DNA of 64,000 nucleotides from Bacteroidales bacterium (GCA_017651645.1 JAGCCO010000042.1:129821-193820), one strand, 5' to 3'. Shown: positions 18,946-28,228, counted from the first letter of the stretch. The notes: generated by a model not told the origin, from the letters alone. Numbers and translations are program-made.

Positions 18946-20169
18946 ATGATTAACGTTATTGGACTCGGCTATATCGGACTGCCGACGGCATTGATGATGG
19001 CTTCGCACGGTGTGGAAGTCATCGGAACAGACTACAACAAAGAACTGGTTGCTACCCTTAATGCGGGCAAGACCACTTTCAAGGAAAAGGGATTGGATGA
19101 ACTCTTTGCCGCCGCATTGAAAGCGGGCATCAAATTCACCACGGAATACCAAAAGACGGACATGTATATCGTCTCCGTGCCCACCCCTTACGACAAGTTC
19201 AGCAAGAAGGTGGACGCTTGTTATGTGGTAGCCGCCGTGAAGGAAGTGATGAAGGTTTGCCCGAAAGGAGCCACTGTGGTTGTTGAGTCGACAGTCAGTC
19301 CAGGCACGATGGACAAGTTTGTGCGCCCCGTGGTGGAAACCAATGGCTTCAAGATCGGTGAAGACATCCATCTCGTCCATGCCCCTGAGCGCATCATCCC
19401 GGGCAACATGGTCTACGAACTGCTGCATAACAACCGCACCATCGGTGCCGATAGCCGTGAGATTGGTGAAAAGGTGAAGAAGTACTATGCTTCGTTCTGC
19501 CAAGGCGAGATCGTGGTGACCGACATCCGCACCGCCGAGATGACCAAAGTGGTGGAGAACACCTACCGGGCCGTCAATATCGCCTTTGCCAACGAGTTGA
19601 GCCGCATCTGCCGTCACGACAACATGGACGTGTATGAAATCATCCGTATCTGTAACATGCATCCGCGTGTAAACATCCTGCAGCCTGGTCCCGGCGTGGG
19701 CGGCCATTGCATTAGCGTCGACCCTTGGTTCCTTGTGGGCGACTATCCCCAACTGGCCAAGGTGATTGACGAGTCGATGAAGACCAACGATACACAACCT
19801 GTGTTTGTGCTGGAACGCATCTACGAAATCATGAAGGCGCACAACATCACCGATAGCCGCCGTGTGGGTCTCTATGGTATCACCTACAAGGAGAACGTGG
19901 ATGACATTCGTGAAAGCCCGACCTTGCAGATGCTTGATATCCAGAAACGCCATTTGGCCCGTCCGCTGAAGAGCTTTGACCCGTTCTTCACCGACAAGGA
20001 GATCATGCCGAACCAGATTCTTGATTTCGACCAATTCTTGTCGGAGATTGACATGGTGGTTATCATGGTGAAGCATGATCATATCAAGCAGAACTGGGAC
20101 AAGTTGAAAGGTAAGGTGATTTTGGATTGTCATAATATTTGCCCTTTGGAGGGAGCGTATCATATTTAG
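18946..20169 (+). CDS. wecC: UDP-N-acetyl-D-mannosamine dehydrogenase
   Basis: 407 residues. Oxidises UDP-ManNAc twice to UDP-ManNAcA for surface polysaccharide. VIGLGYIGLPTALMMA is the NAD-binding motif. Conserved family blocks are STVSPGTMDKF, HAPERIIPGNM, ENTYRAVNIAFANEL and the catalytic-cysteine segment GPGVGGHCISVDPWFL. ITYKENVDDIRESP is the C-terminal UDP-sugar segment. It heads a two-gene unit with wecB, which supplies UDP-ManNAc. Its stop TAG (20167-20169) is part of the TTTAG words that start the following repeat. Confidence 0.94.
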   Translation: MINVIGLGYIGLPTALMMASHGVEVIGTDYNKELVATLNAGKTTFKEKGLDELFAAALKAGIKFTTEYQKTDMYIVSVPTPYDKFSKKVDACYVVAAVKEVMKVCPKGATVVVESTVSPGTMDKFVRPVVETNGFKIGEDIHLVHAPERIIPGNMVYELLHNNRTIGADSREIGEKVKKYYASFCQGEIVVTDIRTAEMTKVVENTYRAVNIAFANELSRICRHDNMDVYEIIRICNMHPRVNILQPGPGVGGHCISVDPWFLVGDYPQLAKVIDESMKTNDTQPVFVLERIYEIMKAHNITDSRRVGLYGITYKENVDDIRESPTLQMLDIQKRHLARPLKSFDPFFTDKEIMPNQILDFDQFLSEIDMVVIMVKHDHIKQNWDKLKGKVILDCHNICPLEGAYHI

Positions 20170-20216
20170 TTTAGAGTTCAGAGTTTAGAGTTTAGAGTTG
20201 GTCAGAGTTTAAAGTA
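20166..20216. repeat. GTTTAGAGTT tandem words between wecC and wecB
   Basis: TTTAGAGTT and GAGTTTAGAGTTTAG words run from the wecC stop almost to wecB. The same word in reverse orientation (AACTCTAAA) recurs inside wecB at 20869-20967. Confidence 0.75.
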
Positions 20217-20227
20217 GGAAGGATGTT

Positions 20228-21487
20228 ATGAAAAAAATCATACTCGTCTTCGGTACGCGTCCTGAGGCCATCAAGATGTGTCCTTTGGTCAAGGAGTTCC
20301 AAAAGTATCCACAGGACTTTGAAACCATCGTCTGTGTGACGGGACAACATAGGGAAATGTTGGATCAAGTTCTCCGTATCTTCGAGGTTCAGCCTGACTA
20401 CGATCTCAATATCATGAAGCAGGGACAGGACCTGTATGACGTGACCGCCCGAGTGCTGGTAGGCATGCGCGATGTGCTGAAAAAAGCACAACCTGATGTG
20501 GTGCTTGTCCATGGCGACACCACTACTTCCACCGCTGCCGCCCTTGCGGCTTTCTATCAGCAAATACCCGTGGGACACGTGGAGGCTGGTTTGCGTACCC
20601 ATAATATCTATAGCCCTTGGCCGGAGGAGATGAACCGTCAAATCACTGGACGCATTGCCACCTATGACTTCGCCCCTACCCCATTGAGCAAGGCTAATCT
20701 TCTAAATGAAAATGTGAGCGAAGACAAAATTTTCGTGACAGGCAATACTGTGATAGATGCTCTACACATGGTGGTCGATAAGCTCAAGAGCAACAAGGCT
20801 CTGGCCGATGAGCAAGTGAATGTTCTCAAAGCCGCCGGCTACGACGTTACTCGTTTAACACAAACCATTGACTCTAAATTGACTCCGTCGAATGCTTCGC
20901 ATTTCTCAACTCTAAACTCTAAACTTACCACTGACTCTAAACTCTCAACTCTAAACTCTCAACTAAACCAGCGCAAGCTGGTATTAATAACCGGCCACCG
21001 TCGCGAGAATTTCGGCGAAGGATTCATCAGCATGGTCACTGCCATGAAAGACCTCTCTGAAAAGTATCCCGAGGTTGACTTCGTGTACCCTATGCACTTG
21101 AACCCCAATGTGCGCAAGCCGATTCATGAGGTGTTTGGCGAAGACCTGACGGTATATAAAAACTTCTTCTTCATCGAGCCACTCCAATACTTGGAGTTCG
21201 TCTACCTCATGGAAAAGAGTTATTTGGTGCTGACCGACAGCGGCGGCATTCAGGAAGAAGCTCCTGGCTTGGGCAAGCCTGTCTTGGTGATGCGCAACAC
21301 CACCGAACGTCCCGAGGCACTGGACGCTGGCACGGTGAAGTTGGTGGGCACCGACCACGACCTCATTGTCAGTGAAGTGAGCCGCCTGATTGAGGATCCA
21401 TCCTATTACGACAAGATGAGCAAGGCCGTGAACCCTTACGGCGATGGCTTGGCTTGCAGTAGAATCGTCAAATCATTTATTGGATAA
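20228..21487 (+). CDS. wecB: UDP-N-acetylglucosamine 2-epimerase with in-frame repeat insert
   Basis: 419 residues, against about 375-385 for the family. Makes UDP-ManNAc from UDP-GlcNAc. Catalytic and binding blocks are intact: FGTRPEAIKM, VHGDTTTS, GHVEAGLRT, PWPEEMNRQ, VTGNTVIDAL, TGHRRENFGEG, and DSGGIQEEAPGLGKPVLVMR. Between GYDVTRL and RKLVLITGHRREN lie about 35 residues rich in Ser, Thr, Leu and Asn (SKLTPSNASHF, STLNSKLTTDSKL). They are encoded by AACTCTAAA-type repeats and read in frame with no stop. The site is the linker before the second Rossmann domain, where an extra loop might be tolerated. Confidence 0.92.
   Translation: MKKIILVFGTRPEAIKMCPLVKEFQKYPQDFETIVCVTGQHREMLDQVLRIFEVQPDYDLNIMKQGQDLYDVTARVLVGMRDVLKKAQPDVVLVHGDTTTSTAAALAAFYQQIPVGHVEAGLRTHNIYSPWPEEMNRQITGRIATYDFAPTPLSKANLLNENVSEDKIFVTGNTVIDALHMVVDKLKSNKALADEQVNVLKAAGYDVTRLTQTIDSKLTPSNASHFSTLNSKLTTDSKLSTLNSQLNQRKLVLITGHRRENFGEGFISMVTAMKDLSEKYPEVDFVYPMHLNPNVRKPIHEVFGEDLTVYKNFFFIEPLQYLEFVYLMEKSYLVLTDSGGIQEEAPGLGKPVLVMRNTTERPEALDAGTVKLVGTDHDLIVSEVSRLIEDPSYYDKMSKAVNPYGDGLACSRIVKSFIG
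20862..20967. repeat. ACTCTAAA repeat array inserted in frame in wecB
   Basis: ACTCTAAA/ACTCTCAA words recur about seven times, around a small GAATGC-TTC-GCATT hairpin. The orientation is opposite to the array at 20166-20216, 650 bases upstream, so the two arms could pair. Confidence 0.8.
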
Positions 21488-21555
21488 AACACCTTGTTAT
21501 TATCAAGTTTTTCTTGATAATGCACTAAGTCTCCCTCTCTTTCAAGGAAATTCTC

Positions 21556-21563
21556 TATCTTTG
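21556..21563 (+). promoter_or_regulatory. -7 box of the DUF4175 gene
   Basis: TATCTTTG lies 21 bases before the ATG at 21584. It supports that ATG over the TTG at 21578. Confidence 0.5.
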
Positions 21564-21583
21564 CAGGTTATTCTATATTGGAT

Positions 21584-24500
21584 ATGTTTGCACCTAACAA
21601 ATTGATAGAGAAAATCGAAGGCTTCACGCGAAAGTACTACTTTAACCGCCTGATACAAGGCGTGTTGGTGGGTGCCGTGTTGTGGATTGTCTTCTATCTG
21701 CTCATCAATGGGCTGGAGTATTTCTCATGGTTCCCGCCCAAAGGTCGTTTTGTGCTATTCCTGTTTTTGCTGGCAGGTAGCGCCTTTGTGTTGGTGTATT
21801 ATTTCCTTATCCCGCTTTTTAACCTCATTAGGTTCCGAAAGAAGATGTCGGTGGAACAGGCATCGGTGATGATTGGCAAGTTTTTCCCAGAGATTAAGGA
21901 CAAGCTGCTGAATACGATTCAACTGAGCCATCAGATGGAAGAAAGCGCCGACAATGCCCTGTTGGCGGCCACCATCGAACAGCGTAGTGCCCGCCTCTCC
22001 CCTATCCGATTCTCCGACGCCGTCGACCTACGTGGAAATTTGAAGTATCTCGGCATCTTTTTCGGCTCGCTCCTATTATTAATAGCCTTGATGGTGTTTC
22101 TCCCCTCCTTTGCCGTGCAGCCTACGCAGCGCATCGTCAATTACGAGCAGCATTTCGAGAAACCCCTCCCCTATCAGGTTGAAATCGAGCAGGACGACAT
22201 CGAGACCACCCAGGGCAAAGAGGTGAAGTTCAACATCCGCGTCACGGGCGACCGCATCCCCGACGCCTTCTATGTGAAGAGTGAACTGGGACAGCAGCTG
22301 ATGACCAAAGGCTCGGCAAACGATTTCAGCTACACCTTCAAGAACCTCTTCAATGATTTGACCTTTAACGTCATCGGCGGCGAATACACCAGCCATCCTT
22401 TGCATATCACGGTGCACCCCAACCCTACCCTACTCTCCTACCGCTGCGAGTTGCACTATCCAGCCTACATCCACCGCACCAACGAGACCTTGGACGCCAA
22501 GACGCGACTCATCGTGCCCCAAGGCACCAAGCTCATCTTCAGTTTCAACACGCGCGACACCGACCAGATGACCCTCACCCACGACTCGTTGACCACCGAC
22601 TTGCCAGTTACCGACGACGTCTTTGAATACCAATTCGTCGCGGCACAATCCACCAAATTTGAAGTGCAAGTGCAGAACGCCTGGAACCAAACCATAGAGC
22701 CCCTCCCCTTCTCTGTCGACGTGCTGCCCGATGCCTATCCTGACATCCGCGTGGAGTCGTTCGATGAGCAGCTCTCCACCGATGTGTATTTCTCGGGTCT
22801 TGTCACCGATGACTATGGCTTCAGCAGGCTGACCTTTAACTGCACAGTCAAGGAGCCCATCGAAAAAAACATCATCAAGACCGTGCCGTTGGACCTCAAA
22901 CAGACACGTTCCTCTTTCTTCTACAGCTTTAATATGGACAGCCTCGGCATCATGCCTGGTCAGAACATGGAGGTCTATTTCGTGGTGTGGGACAATGACG
23001 GCTTCCATGGGCCCAAGTCGAAGCGCTCGGAGACCTTCACTTACTATAAGCCTTCGGAGTCAGCCTTGGATAGCATCGCCAACCAGCAATCGGAAGACAT
23101 TATGGAGCGGCTTCAGGAGAAGTCGCAAGAGGCCGACAAACTGCAGAATGAAATTGAGAAGATGCTGCAAGACCTCATCCAGAAGAAAGACTTGGACTGG
23201 TCGGACAAGGAGAAAATGAAAGACCTGTTGGAAAAACAACAACAGATCCAAGACGAGTGGAACAAGTTGCAGCAGGAGCAGGAGAAACTGGCCGATTTCA
23301 TGAAGGAGCACGACATCGCCAACGAGGACCTCATCAAAAAGCAGGAACAGATCAACAAGCTCTTCGACGAGGTGATTCCTGAAGAATTGCGCAAGATGAT
23401 GGAGCAGATCGACAAGTTGCTAGAGGACATGCCGCGCGAGCAGATGCAGCAAATGATGCAAGACATCAAGAAAAACAATCAGTCGATGCAGGAACTGCTC
23501 GACCGTAACCTGTCGCTTCTGGAACAATTGAAGATGGAGAAAGACCTCAATGACTTGGCCAACAAATTGGACAAACTCGGCGAGGAATTACAAAAGGAAG
23601 AGTCTGAGAATCAGAACAAAGAAGCAGGGGAGGAGGGCGACCAGAAATCGGCCGAGGAGGCTAAGGAGGAATTCGACCAAATGATGGAAGAACTCGACCA
23701 GCTCTTGGAGAAAAACCAAGGCCTGCAACAGCCTTTCGACCTTGAGAAAGACGAGGAGATGCAGGAAAGCATCGACCAAGACCTGCAAGACGCCATGCAA
23801 AACGAGCAAAATGGTCAGCAGTCGCAGTCGCAGCAAAAGAAACAGGATGCAGGTCAGAAGATGCAACAGATGGCCAACCAGATGATGATGCAGATGCAGA
23901 TGGGAGGCATGGAACAGTTGGCCGAAGATGCCCATTTGGTTCGTATATTGCTCGAAAATGTAGTCCACGCCTCGCACGAGCAAGAAGCTTTGATGACCGA
24001 AATCGGACACCTGCATAACGATGACCCGTCGTTGGTTGATAAGGTCATCCATCAGAAAGAGATCGCCGACAACTTCAACATGGTACGGGACTCTTTGCGC
24101 AACATGGCCATGCGCCAGCCCATGATCCAAAACTTCATTTTCGACGAGTTGCACGTCATCGAGAATCAGACTGAAAACGCCATGAAATACCTCAACAACT
24201 TGAAGCTGTCGCAGGCCACACGCCACCAGCAGACCGCCATGATGTCGATGAACAACTTGGCTTTGATGTTGGCCGAGTCGTTGGAAAACATGGAAAATAG
24301 CATGGATGCCATGGGTATGCCGATGTCGTGTTCCAACCCAAAATCAGGTCAAGGCCAGCAGAGCATGAAGAACATGCAGCAGCTGCAGCAACAGCTCAGC
24401 GAGCAACTGAAGCAGATGCAGCAGCAGATGGAGAAGTCGGGGCAGCAGATGCCCAACTCGATGAGCGAGGAATTTGCGCGTATGGCCGCCGAACAGGAGA

Positions 24501-24889
24501 TGCTGCGACAGGGTATGCAGGAGATGCTCAATAACATGAAGGAGAACGGACAAATCGGCGACGACGGCCTCAACGAGATCATCAAGGACATGGAGAAACT
24601 GGAGGAGGAGCTGGTGAACAAAAAGATCAACCGGCAGATGATCGAGCGCAGCCAACGCATCGAATCCAGGATGCTGGAGTCGCAGAAGGCGCAGGAGAAA
24701 CGTGATCAGGAGGAGAAGCGGAAGTCCAACGAATACAAGGGCTCGCATTTCGACCGTAAGATTGACGAGTATCTGTATGAGCAGTCGCTCAAGAAAAATC
24801 AAGAGTTCTTGCGCAGCAATCCTATTGAATTCGCACCTTATTACAAGGATAAGATCAACGAGTATTACCTGAAGAAAAACACGCATTGA
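21584..24889 (+). CDS. DUF4175 family membrane protein with long Gln/Met-rich coiled coil
   Basis: 1101 residues from the ATG at 21584 (MFAPNKLIEKIEGF). Three hydrophobic segments lie near residues 23-43, 55-78 and 155-175. An extracytoplasmic beta-rich region follows (about 190-480), then a coiled coil of about 600 residues dominated by Gln, Glu, Lys and Met (MQQMMQDIKKNNQSMQELL; QQLQQQLSEQLKQMQQQME). The N-terminal segment marks the Bacteroidota DUF4175 family, which often accompanies MoxR/VWA genes elsewhere; none is here. Function unknown. ybeY starts 1 base after its stop. Confidence 0.85.
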   Translation: MFAPNKLIEKIEGFTRKYYFNRLIQGVLVGAVLWIVFYLLINGLEYFSWFPPKGRFVLFLFLLAGSAFVLVYYFLIPLFNLIRFRKKMSVEQASVMIGKFFPEIKDKLLNTIQLSHQMEESADNALLAATIEQRSARLSPIRFSDAVDLRGNLKYLGIFFGSLLLLIALMVFLPSFAVQPTQRIVNYEQHFEKPLPYQVEIEQDDIETTQGKEVKFNIRVTGDRIPDAFYVKSELGQQLMTKGSANDFSYTFKNLFNDLTFNVIGGEYTSHPLHITVHPNPTLLSYRCELHYPAYIHRTNETLDAKTRLIVPQGTKLIFSFNTRDTDQMTLTHDSLTTDLPVTDDVFEYQFVAAQSTKFEVQVQNAWNQTIEPLPFSVDVLPDAYPDIRVESFDEQLSTDVYFSGLVTDDYGFSRLTFNCTVKEPIEKNIIKTVPLDLKQTRSSFFYSFNMDSLGIMPGQNMEVYFVVWDNDGFHGPKSKRSETFTYYKPSESALDSIANQQSEDIMERLQEKSQEADKLQNEIEKMLQDLIQKKDLDWSDKEKMKDLLEKQQQIQDEWNKLQQEQEKLADFMKEHDIANEDLIKKQEQINKLFDEVIPEELRKMMEQIDKLLEDMPREQMQQMMQDIKKNNQSMQELLDRNLSLLEQLKMEKDLNDLANKLDKLGEELQKEESENQNKEAGEEGDQKSAEEAKEEFDQMMEELDQLLEKNQGLQQPFDLEKDEEMQESIDQDLQDAMQNEQNGQQSQSQQKKQDAGQKMQQMANQMMMQMQMGGMEQLAEDAHLVRILLENVVHASHEQEALMTEIGHLHNDDPSLVDKVIHQKEIADNFNMVRDSLRNMAMRQPMIQNFIFDELHVIENQTENAMKYLNNLKLSQATRHQQTAMMSMNNLALMLAESLENMENSMDAMGMPMSCSNPKSGQGQQSMKNMQQLQQQLSEQLKQMQQQMEKSGQQMPNSMSEEFARMAAEQEMLRQGMQEMLNNMKENGQIGDDGLNEIIKDMEKLEEELVNKKINRQMIERSQRIESRMLESQKAQEKRDQEEKRKSNEYKGSHFDRKIDEYLYEQSLKKNQEFLRSNPIEFAPYYKDKINEYYLKKNTH

Positions 24890-24890
24890 G

Positions 24891-25370
24891 ATGATCAGAT
24901 TCAGCACATTGGATGTGGTGATGCCGCCCATTGACCCGCAGCGCGTTAAGGCCTGGATCGGTGAAGTGGTTGAGAAGCACGGCAAGACGATAGGGGAGTT
25001 GTACTACTATTTCTGCAGCGATGAACGACTGTTAGAGATCAACAGAGAGCGTCTCGGCCACGACTTCTATACTGACATCGTCACCTTCCCGCTGACGGAT
25101 TGTGAGACGATACTTTCGGGTGAGTTCTGCATCAGCGTTGACCGGATTAAAGAGAATGCCGAGACCTTTGGCCGCAGCTATGAGAGCGAGTTACACCGCG
25201 TCATCATCCATGGCGTGTTGCACCTCATCGGCTTCGACGACCTGACGGATGAGGAGGAGAAAGAGATGAGAGAACAGGAAGAAATATCTTTGGAATTATA
25301 TAAGACTATGGCCTCTGACTATGACTATGACCACCCCTATTGTAAAAGTGGTCATTGTCATTGTCAATAG
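24891..25370 (+). CDS. ybeY: Endoribonuclease YbeY (16S rRNA maturation) with repeat-derived C-terminus
   Basis: 159 residues. Zinc-dependent RNase acting in 16S rRNA 3'-end maturation and ribosome quality control. The metal site is HRVIIHGVLHLIGFDD, with Asp in place of the third His, as is usual in Bacteroidota. The catalytic core ends near residue 140 (EEISLELYKTM). The last 19 residues (ASDYDYDHPYCKSGHCHCQ) and the stop codon are encoded by the hairpin at 25304-25378, so this Cys/His/Asp/Tyr tail is probably an acquired extension. Confidence 0.92.
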   Translation: MIRFSTLDVVMPPIDPQRVKAWIGEVVEKHGKTIGELYYYFCSDERLLEINRERLGHDFYTDIVTFPLTDCETILSGEFCISVDRIKENAETFGRSYESELHRVIIHGVLHLIGFDDLTDEEEKEMREQEEISLELYKTMASDYDYDHPYCKSGHCHCQ

Positions 25371-25378
25371 CCATAGTC
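25304..25378. repeat. GACTATGAC hairpin forming the ybeY 3' end
   Basis: GACTATGGC (25304-25312) pairs with GCCATAGTC (25370-25378). Inside it, TGACTATGACTATGACCAC pairs imperfectly with GTGGTCATTGTCATTGTCA. The ybeY stop TAG is in the right arm. The same words recur at 36061-36160. Confidence 0.8.
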
Positions 25379-25418
25379 AAACAATATAAAAAACAGATAA
25401 TCAAAGTATTATAAATAA

Positions 25419-25434
25419 TGTTTCCCGTGAAACA
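25419..25434. promoter_or_regulatory. parS-like ParB-binding site upstream of mnmG
   Basis: TGTTTCCCGTGAAACA matches 15 of 16 bases of the widely conserved chromosomal parS palindrome TGTTTCACGTGAAACA. It lies 13 bases before the mnmG ATG. parS sites mark the origin-proximal part of bacterial chromosomes. Confidence 0.75.
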
Positions 25435-25446
25435 TCAATAAAGAAC

Positions 25447-27318
25447 ATGGTTTTTGAACTGTATGATATCATCGTTGTAGGCGCAGGTCACGCGGGCTGT
25501 GAAGCAGCAGCGGCAGCGGCCAATATGGGCAGCAAGGTCCTGCTCATCACCATGGACTTGCGACTGTTTGCCTCCATGTCATGCAACCCTGCCATGGGCG
25601 GCATCGCCAAGGGACAAATCGTCAGAGAGATTGATGCCATGGGGGGCTATTCGGGCATCGTCAGCGACCGCACCATGATCCAGTTCAGGATGCTCAACAA
25701 GTCGAAAGGTCCTGCCATGTGGAGTCCAAGATGCCAAAGCGACAAGATGATGTTTTCGGCCGAATGGCGCAGCTTGTTGGAAAAGACACCCAATGTCGAC
25801 TTCTGGCAAGACACCGTGACCGAGCTCCTCATCGAGGGCGACCAAGTGAAAGGTGTCAAGACCATGATGGGCGGCAAGATTGAGAGTAAGGCGGTCATCT
25901 TGACTAACGGCACCTTCTTAAACGGTTTGATTCATATTGGGGAACAACATTTCCCAGGCGGTAGAATGGGCGAGGTGGCCAGCCATGGCATCACCGAACA
26001 ACTCAAGGAATTTGGTTTTGAAGCCAAACGTTTGAAGACCGGAACGCCTGTCCGTATCGATGGTCGAACCATTGACTTCAGCAAACTTGTGGAACAAAAG
26101 GGCGATGACGAAGTGGTCGGTTTCTCCTATACCGAGCCTTTTAAGATCAGCAAGCAAAGAAGCTGTTGGATTGCCCACACCTCATTAAAGGTACACGAGA
26201 CGCTTCGAAAAGGGTTTAAATACTCACCCATGTTCAACGGACGGATCCAAGGGGTTGGTCCCAGGTATTGTCCAAGCATCGAGGATAAGATTGAACGCTT
26301 TTCGGGAAAGGATAGCCACCAACTCTTTGTGGAACCCGAGGGTTGGACTACGGAGGAATATTACCTCAACGGCTTCAGTTCGTCGTTACCGGATTACATC
26401 CAATATGAGGCTTTGCGACAGATAGAAGGCTTCGAAAACGCCAAAATCTATCGCCCCGGCTACGCCATTGAATACGACTATTTCCCACCAGAACAATTGC
26501 ACCATTCACTGGAGACAAGGCTGATGCATGGGCTGTATTTCGCTGGACAGATCAACGGAACGACAGGCTATGAGGAAGCCGCCTGCCAAGGTATGATGGC
26601 GGGCATCAATGCAAGTTTGGCATTACGCGATGAAAAACCATTGGTATTGTCAAGAACTGAAGCCTATATTGGCGTGCTGATTGACGACCTCATCACTAAA
26701 GGTGTGGATGAACCGTACAGGATGTTCACCAGCAGGGCAGAATACCGCATCCTACTGCGACAGGACAATGCCGATGCCCGACTAACGGCTCTGTCATACA
26801 AACTTGGTTTGGCTAAAGAAGACCGTTACCAAAAGTACCTTGAAAAACAGCAAAAGGTAGAAGAAATCAAACGGTTCCTTAACGAAAACTATGTTTATCC
26901 AGACGAAATCAACGGGCTTTTGGAACAAAAGGAAAGCACCAAGATTGACCAAAAGATGAAGATGGATTACCTTTTGTTACGGCCACAAATCAATTTGGCA
27001 GACATGATCGAGGCTTTGCCATCGTTAGAACCCTATAAAACGCAGGACAGGTTCATGAGAGAATGCCTTGAAGAGGCAGAGATCCAGATCAAATACGATA
27101 GCTATATCCAAAAAGAGAATGAACTGGCGGAGAAACTCAACCGTTTGGAAAACGTCAAACTGCGTACAGATTTCGACTACCATACCATACAATCACTATC
27201 ATATGAATGCCGCGAAAAACTGAATCGCTACAAACCCGAGACCTTGGGACAAGCCTCCCGGATAAGCGGCATCTCACCCGCCGACATTAACGTGTTGGCT
27301 ATCTATTTGGGAAGATAA
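25447..27318 (+). CDS. mnmG: tRNA uridine-5-carboxymethylaminomethyl synthesis enzyme MnmG
   Basis: 623 residues, full length. FAD protein that works with MnmE to modify U34 in tRNAs reading split codon boxes. VVGAGHAGCEAAAAAANMG is the FAD-binding motif. SCNPAMGGIAKGQIVREIDAMGG and GTFLNGLIHIG are family signatures, and PSIEDKIERF and GTTGYEEAACQGMMAG are the later flavin blocks. The C-terminus (ASRISGISPADINVLAIYL) is the MnmE-binding helical end. Both flanks carry parS-like sites. In many bacteria mnmG (gidA) is close to oriC, which fits those sites. Confidence 0.96.
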   Translation: MVFELYDIIVVGAGHAGCEAAAAAANMGSKVLLITMDLRLFASMSCNPAMGGIAKGQIVREIDAMGGYSGIVSDRTMIQFRMLNKSKGPAMWSPRCQSDKMMFSAEWRSLLEKTPNVDFWQDTVTELLIEGDQVKGVKTMMGGKIESKAVILTNGTFLNGLIHIGEQHFPGGRMGEVASHGITEQLKEFGFEAKRLKTGTPVRIDGRTIDFSKLVEQKGDDEVVGFSYTEPFKISKQRSCWIAHTSLKVHETLRKGFKYSPMFNGRIQGVGPRYCPSIEDKIERFSGKDSHQLFVEPEGWTTEEYYLNGFSSSLPDYIQYEALRQIEGFENAKIYRPGYAIEYDYFPPEQLHHSLETRLMHGLYFAGQINGTTGYEEAACQGMMAGINASLALRDEKPLVLSRTEAYIGVLIDDLITKGVDEPYRMFTSRAEYRILLRQDNADARLTALSYKLGLAKEDRYQKYLEKQQKVEEIKRFLNENYVYPDEINGLLEQKESTKIDQKMKMDYLLLRPQINLADMIEALPSLEPYKTQDRFMRECLEEAEIQIKYDSYIQKENELAEKLNRLENVKLRTDFDYHTIQSLSYECREKLNRYKPETLGQASRISGISPADINVLAIYLGR

Positions 27319-27323
27319 CCTAA

Positions 27324-27339
27324 TGTTTCACATGAAACA
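27324..27339. promoter_or_regulatory. parS-like ParB-binding site downstream of mnmG
   Basis: TGTTTCACATGAAACA matches 15 of 16 bases of parS. It overlaps an ATG at 27323, so it can be translated as MFHMKH, the kind of parS-encoded N-terminus often annotated in Bacteroidota. Confidence 0.78.
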
Positions 27340-27349
27340 CGAAGAAGAA

Positions 27350-28228
27350 ATGAACAAACAATGCCCTTGGTGCGGATCGGAAAAATCACAGATACATCTT
27401 TGGTTGAAAGATGAATTCCTGACCAAAGAAGACTTCCAAATCTATGAATGCAAAAACTGCGGTCTGCTTTATACCGAACCAAGACCCGACAAGGAAAAAA
27501 TTGGGCAATACTACAAGTCGGAGGCATACTACAGTCATCAGGAAAATAAAAAAGGGTTCATTCCCAAGCTGTATGAAAGCGTTAAAAGCGTCAATCTGAA
27601 AAAGAAATACAAAATCGCCACAAGAGGCCTGAAAACAGGGAAGGTGTTGGATATTGGCTGCGGGGTAGGTGACTTTCTCCATACGATGGAACAAATGGGC
27701 TGGGAAGGTAGTGGAATCGAACCCTCGGTAGAGGCAAAGGAAATCGCCAGAAAAAGAGTCAGGTCCCGGATTTGGCAACCTCAAGATATCAGTTCATTAC
27801 CCGACAATAGCTTTGACCTGATCACCATGTGGCATGTATTAGAACATGTGGATGACGTGAAAGAAGAGATACGTCAACTGCAACGTTTAGTGAAAAAAGG
27901 CGGAAGACTTGTATTGGCATTGCCCAATTTCAAATCATACGATGCACAATACTACAACGCACAATGGGCCGCTTACGACGTACCGCGACATCTGAATCAC
28001 TTCTGCAAGGAATCCATTGTCAGGATCTTTAGAGACAGCTCCTTTGAACTCACAAGGACCGACAAATTGGTTTGGGATGCATATTATATCTCCTATATGA
28101 GCGAAACCTACCGCAACCATTCACTCCCATTGCTCAGAGGCATGTTTAGAGGTTTGGTGTCGAATTGCAAAGCAAGAAGCTCAGGTGAGTGGTCGAGCAA
28201 GGTGTACATTTTTGAGAAAAAAGCATAA
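27350..28228 (+). CDS. Class I SAM methyltransferase with N-terminal zinc ribbon
   Basis: 292 residues from the ATG at 27350 (MNKQCPWCGSEKSQ); an upstream ATG at 27323 reads through the parS site (MFHMKHEEE) and is probably not the start. Two Cys pairs (CPWCG and CKNCG) form a zinc ribbon, then VLDIGCGVGDFLHTMEQMGW is SAM motif I, and ITMWHVLEHVDDVKEEI and GGRLVLALPN follow. This layout matches a broad family that acts on sugars, lipids or small molecules, often in glycan loci; the substrate is unknown. Confidence 0.82.
   Translation: MNKQCPWCGSEKSQIHLWLKDEFLTKEDFQIYECKNCGLLYTEPRPDKEKIGQYYKSEAYYSHQENKKGFIPKLYESVKSVNLKKKYKIATRGLKTGKVLDIGCGVGDFLHTMEQMGWEGSGIEPSVEAKEIARKRVRSRIWQPQDISSLPDNSFDLITMWHVLEHVDDVKEEIRQLQRLVKKGGRLVLALPNFKSYDAQYYNAQWAAYDVPRHLNHFCKESIVRIFRDSSFELTRTDKLVWDAYYISYMSETYRNHSLPLLRGMFRGLVSNCKARSSGEWSSKVYIFEKKA

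Noticed and set aside
20166..20967. CRISPR array from the ACTCTAAA words
   Set aside because: The units are 8-10 bases with no regular unique spacers, and cas genes are absent.
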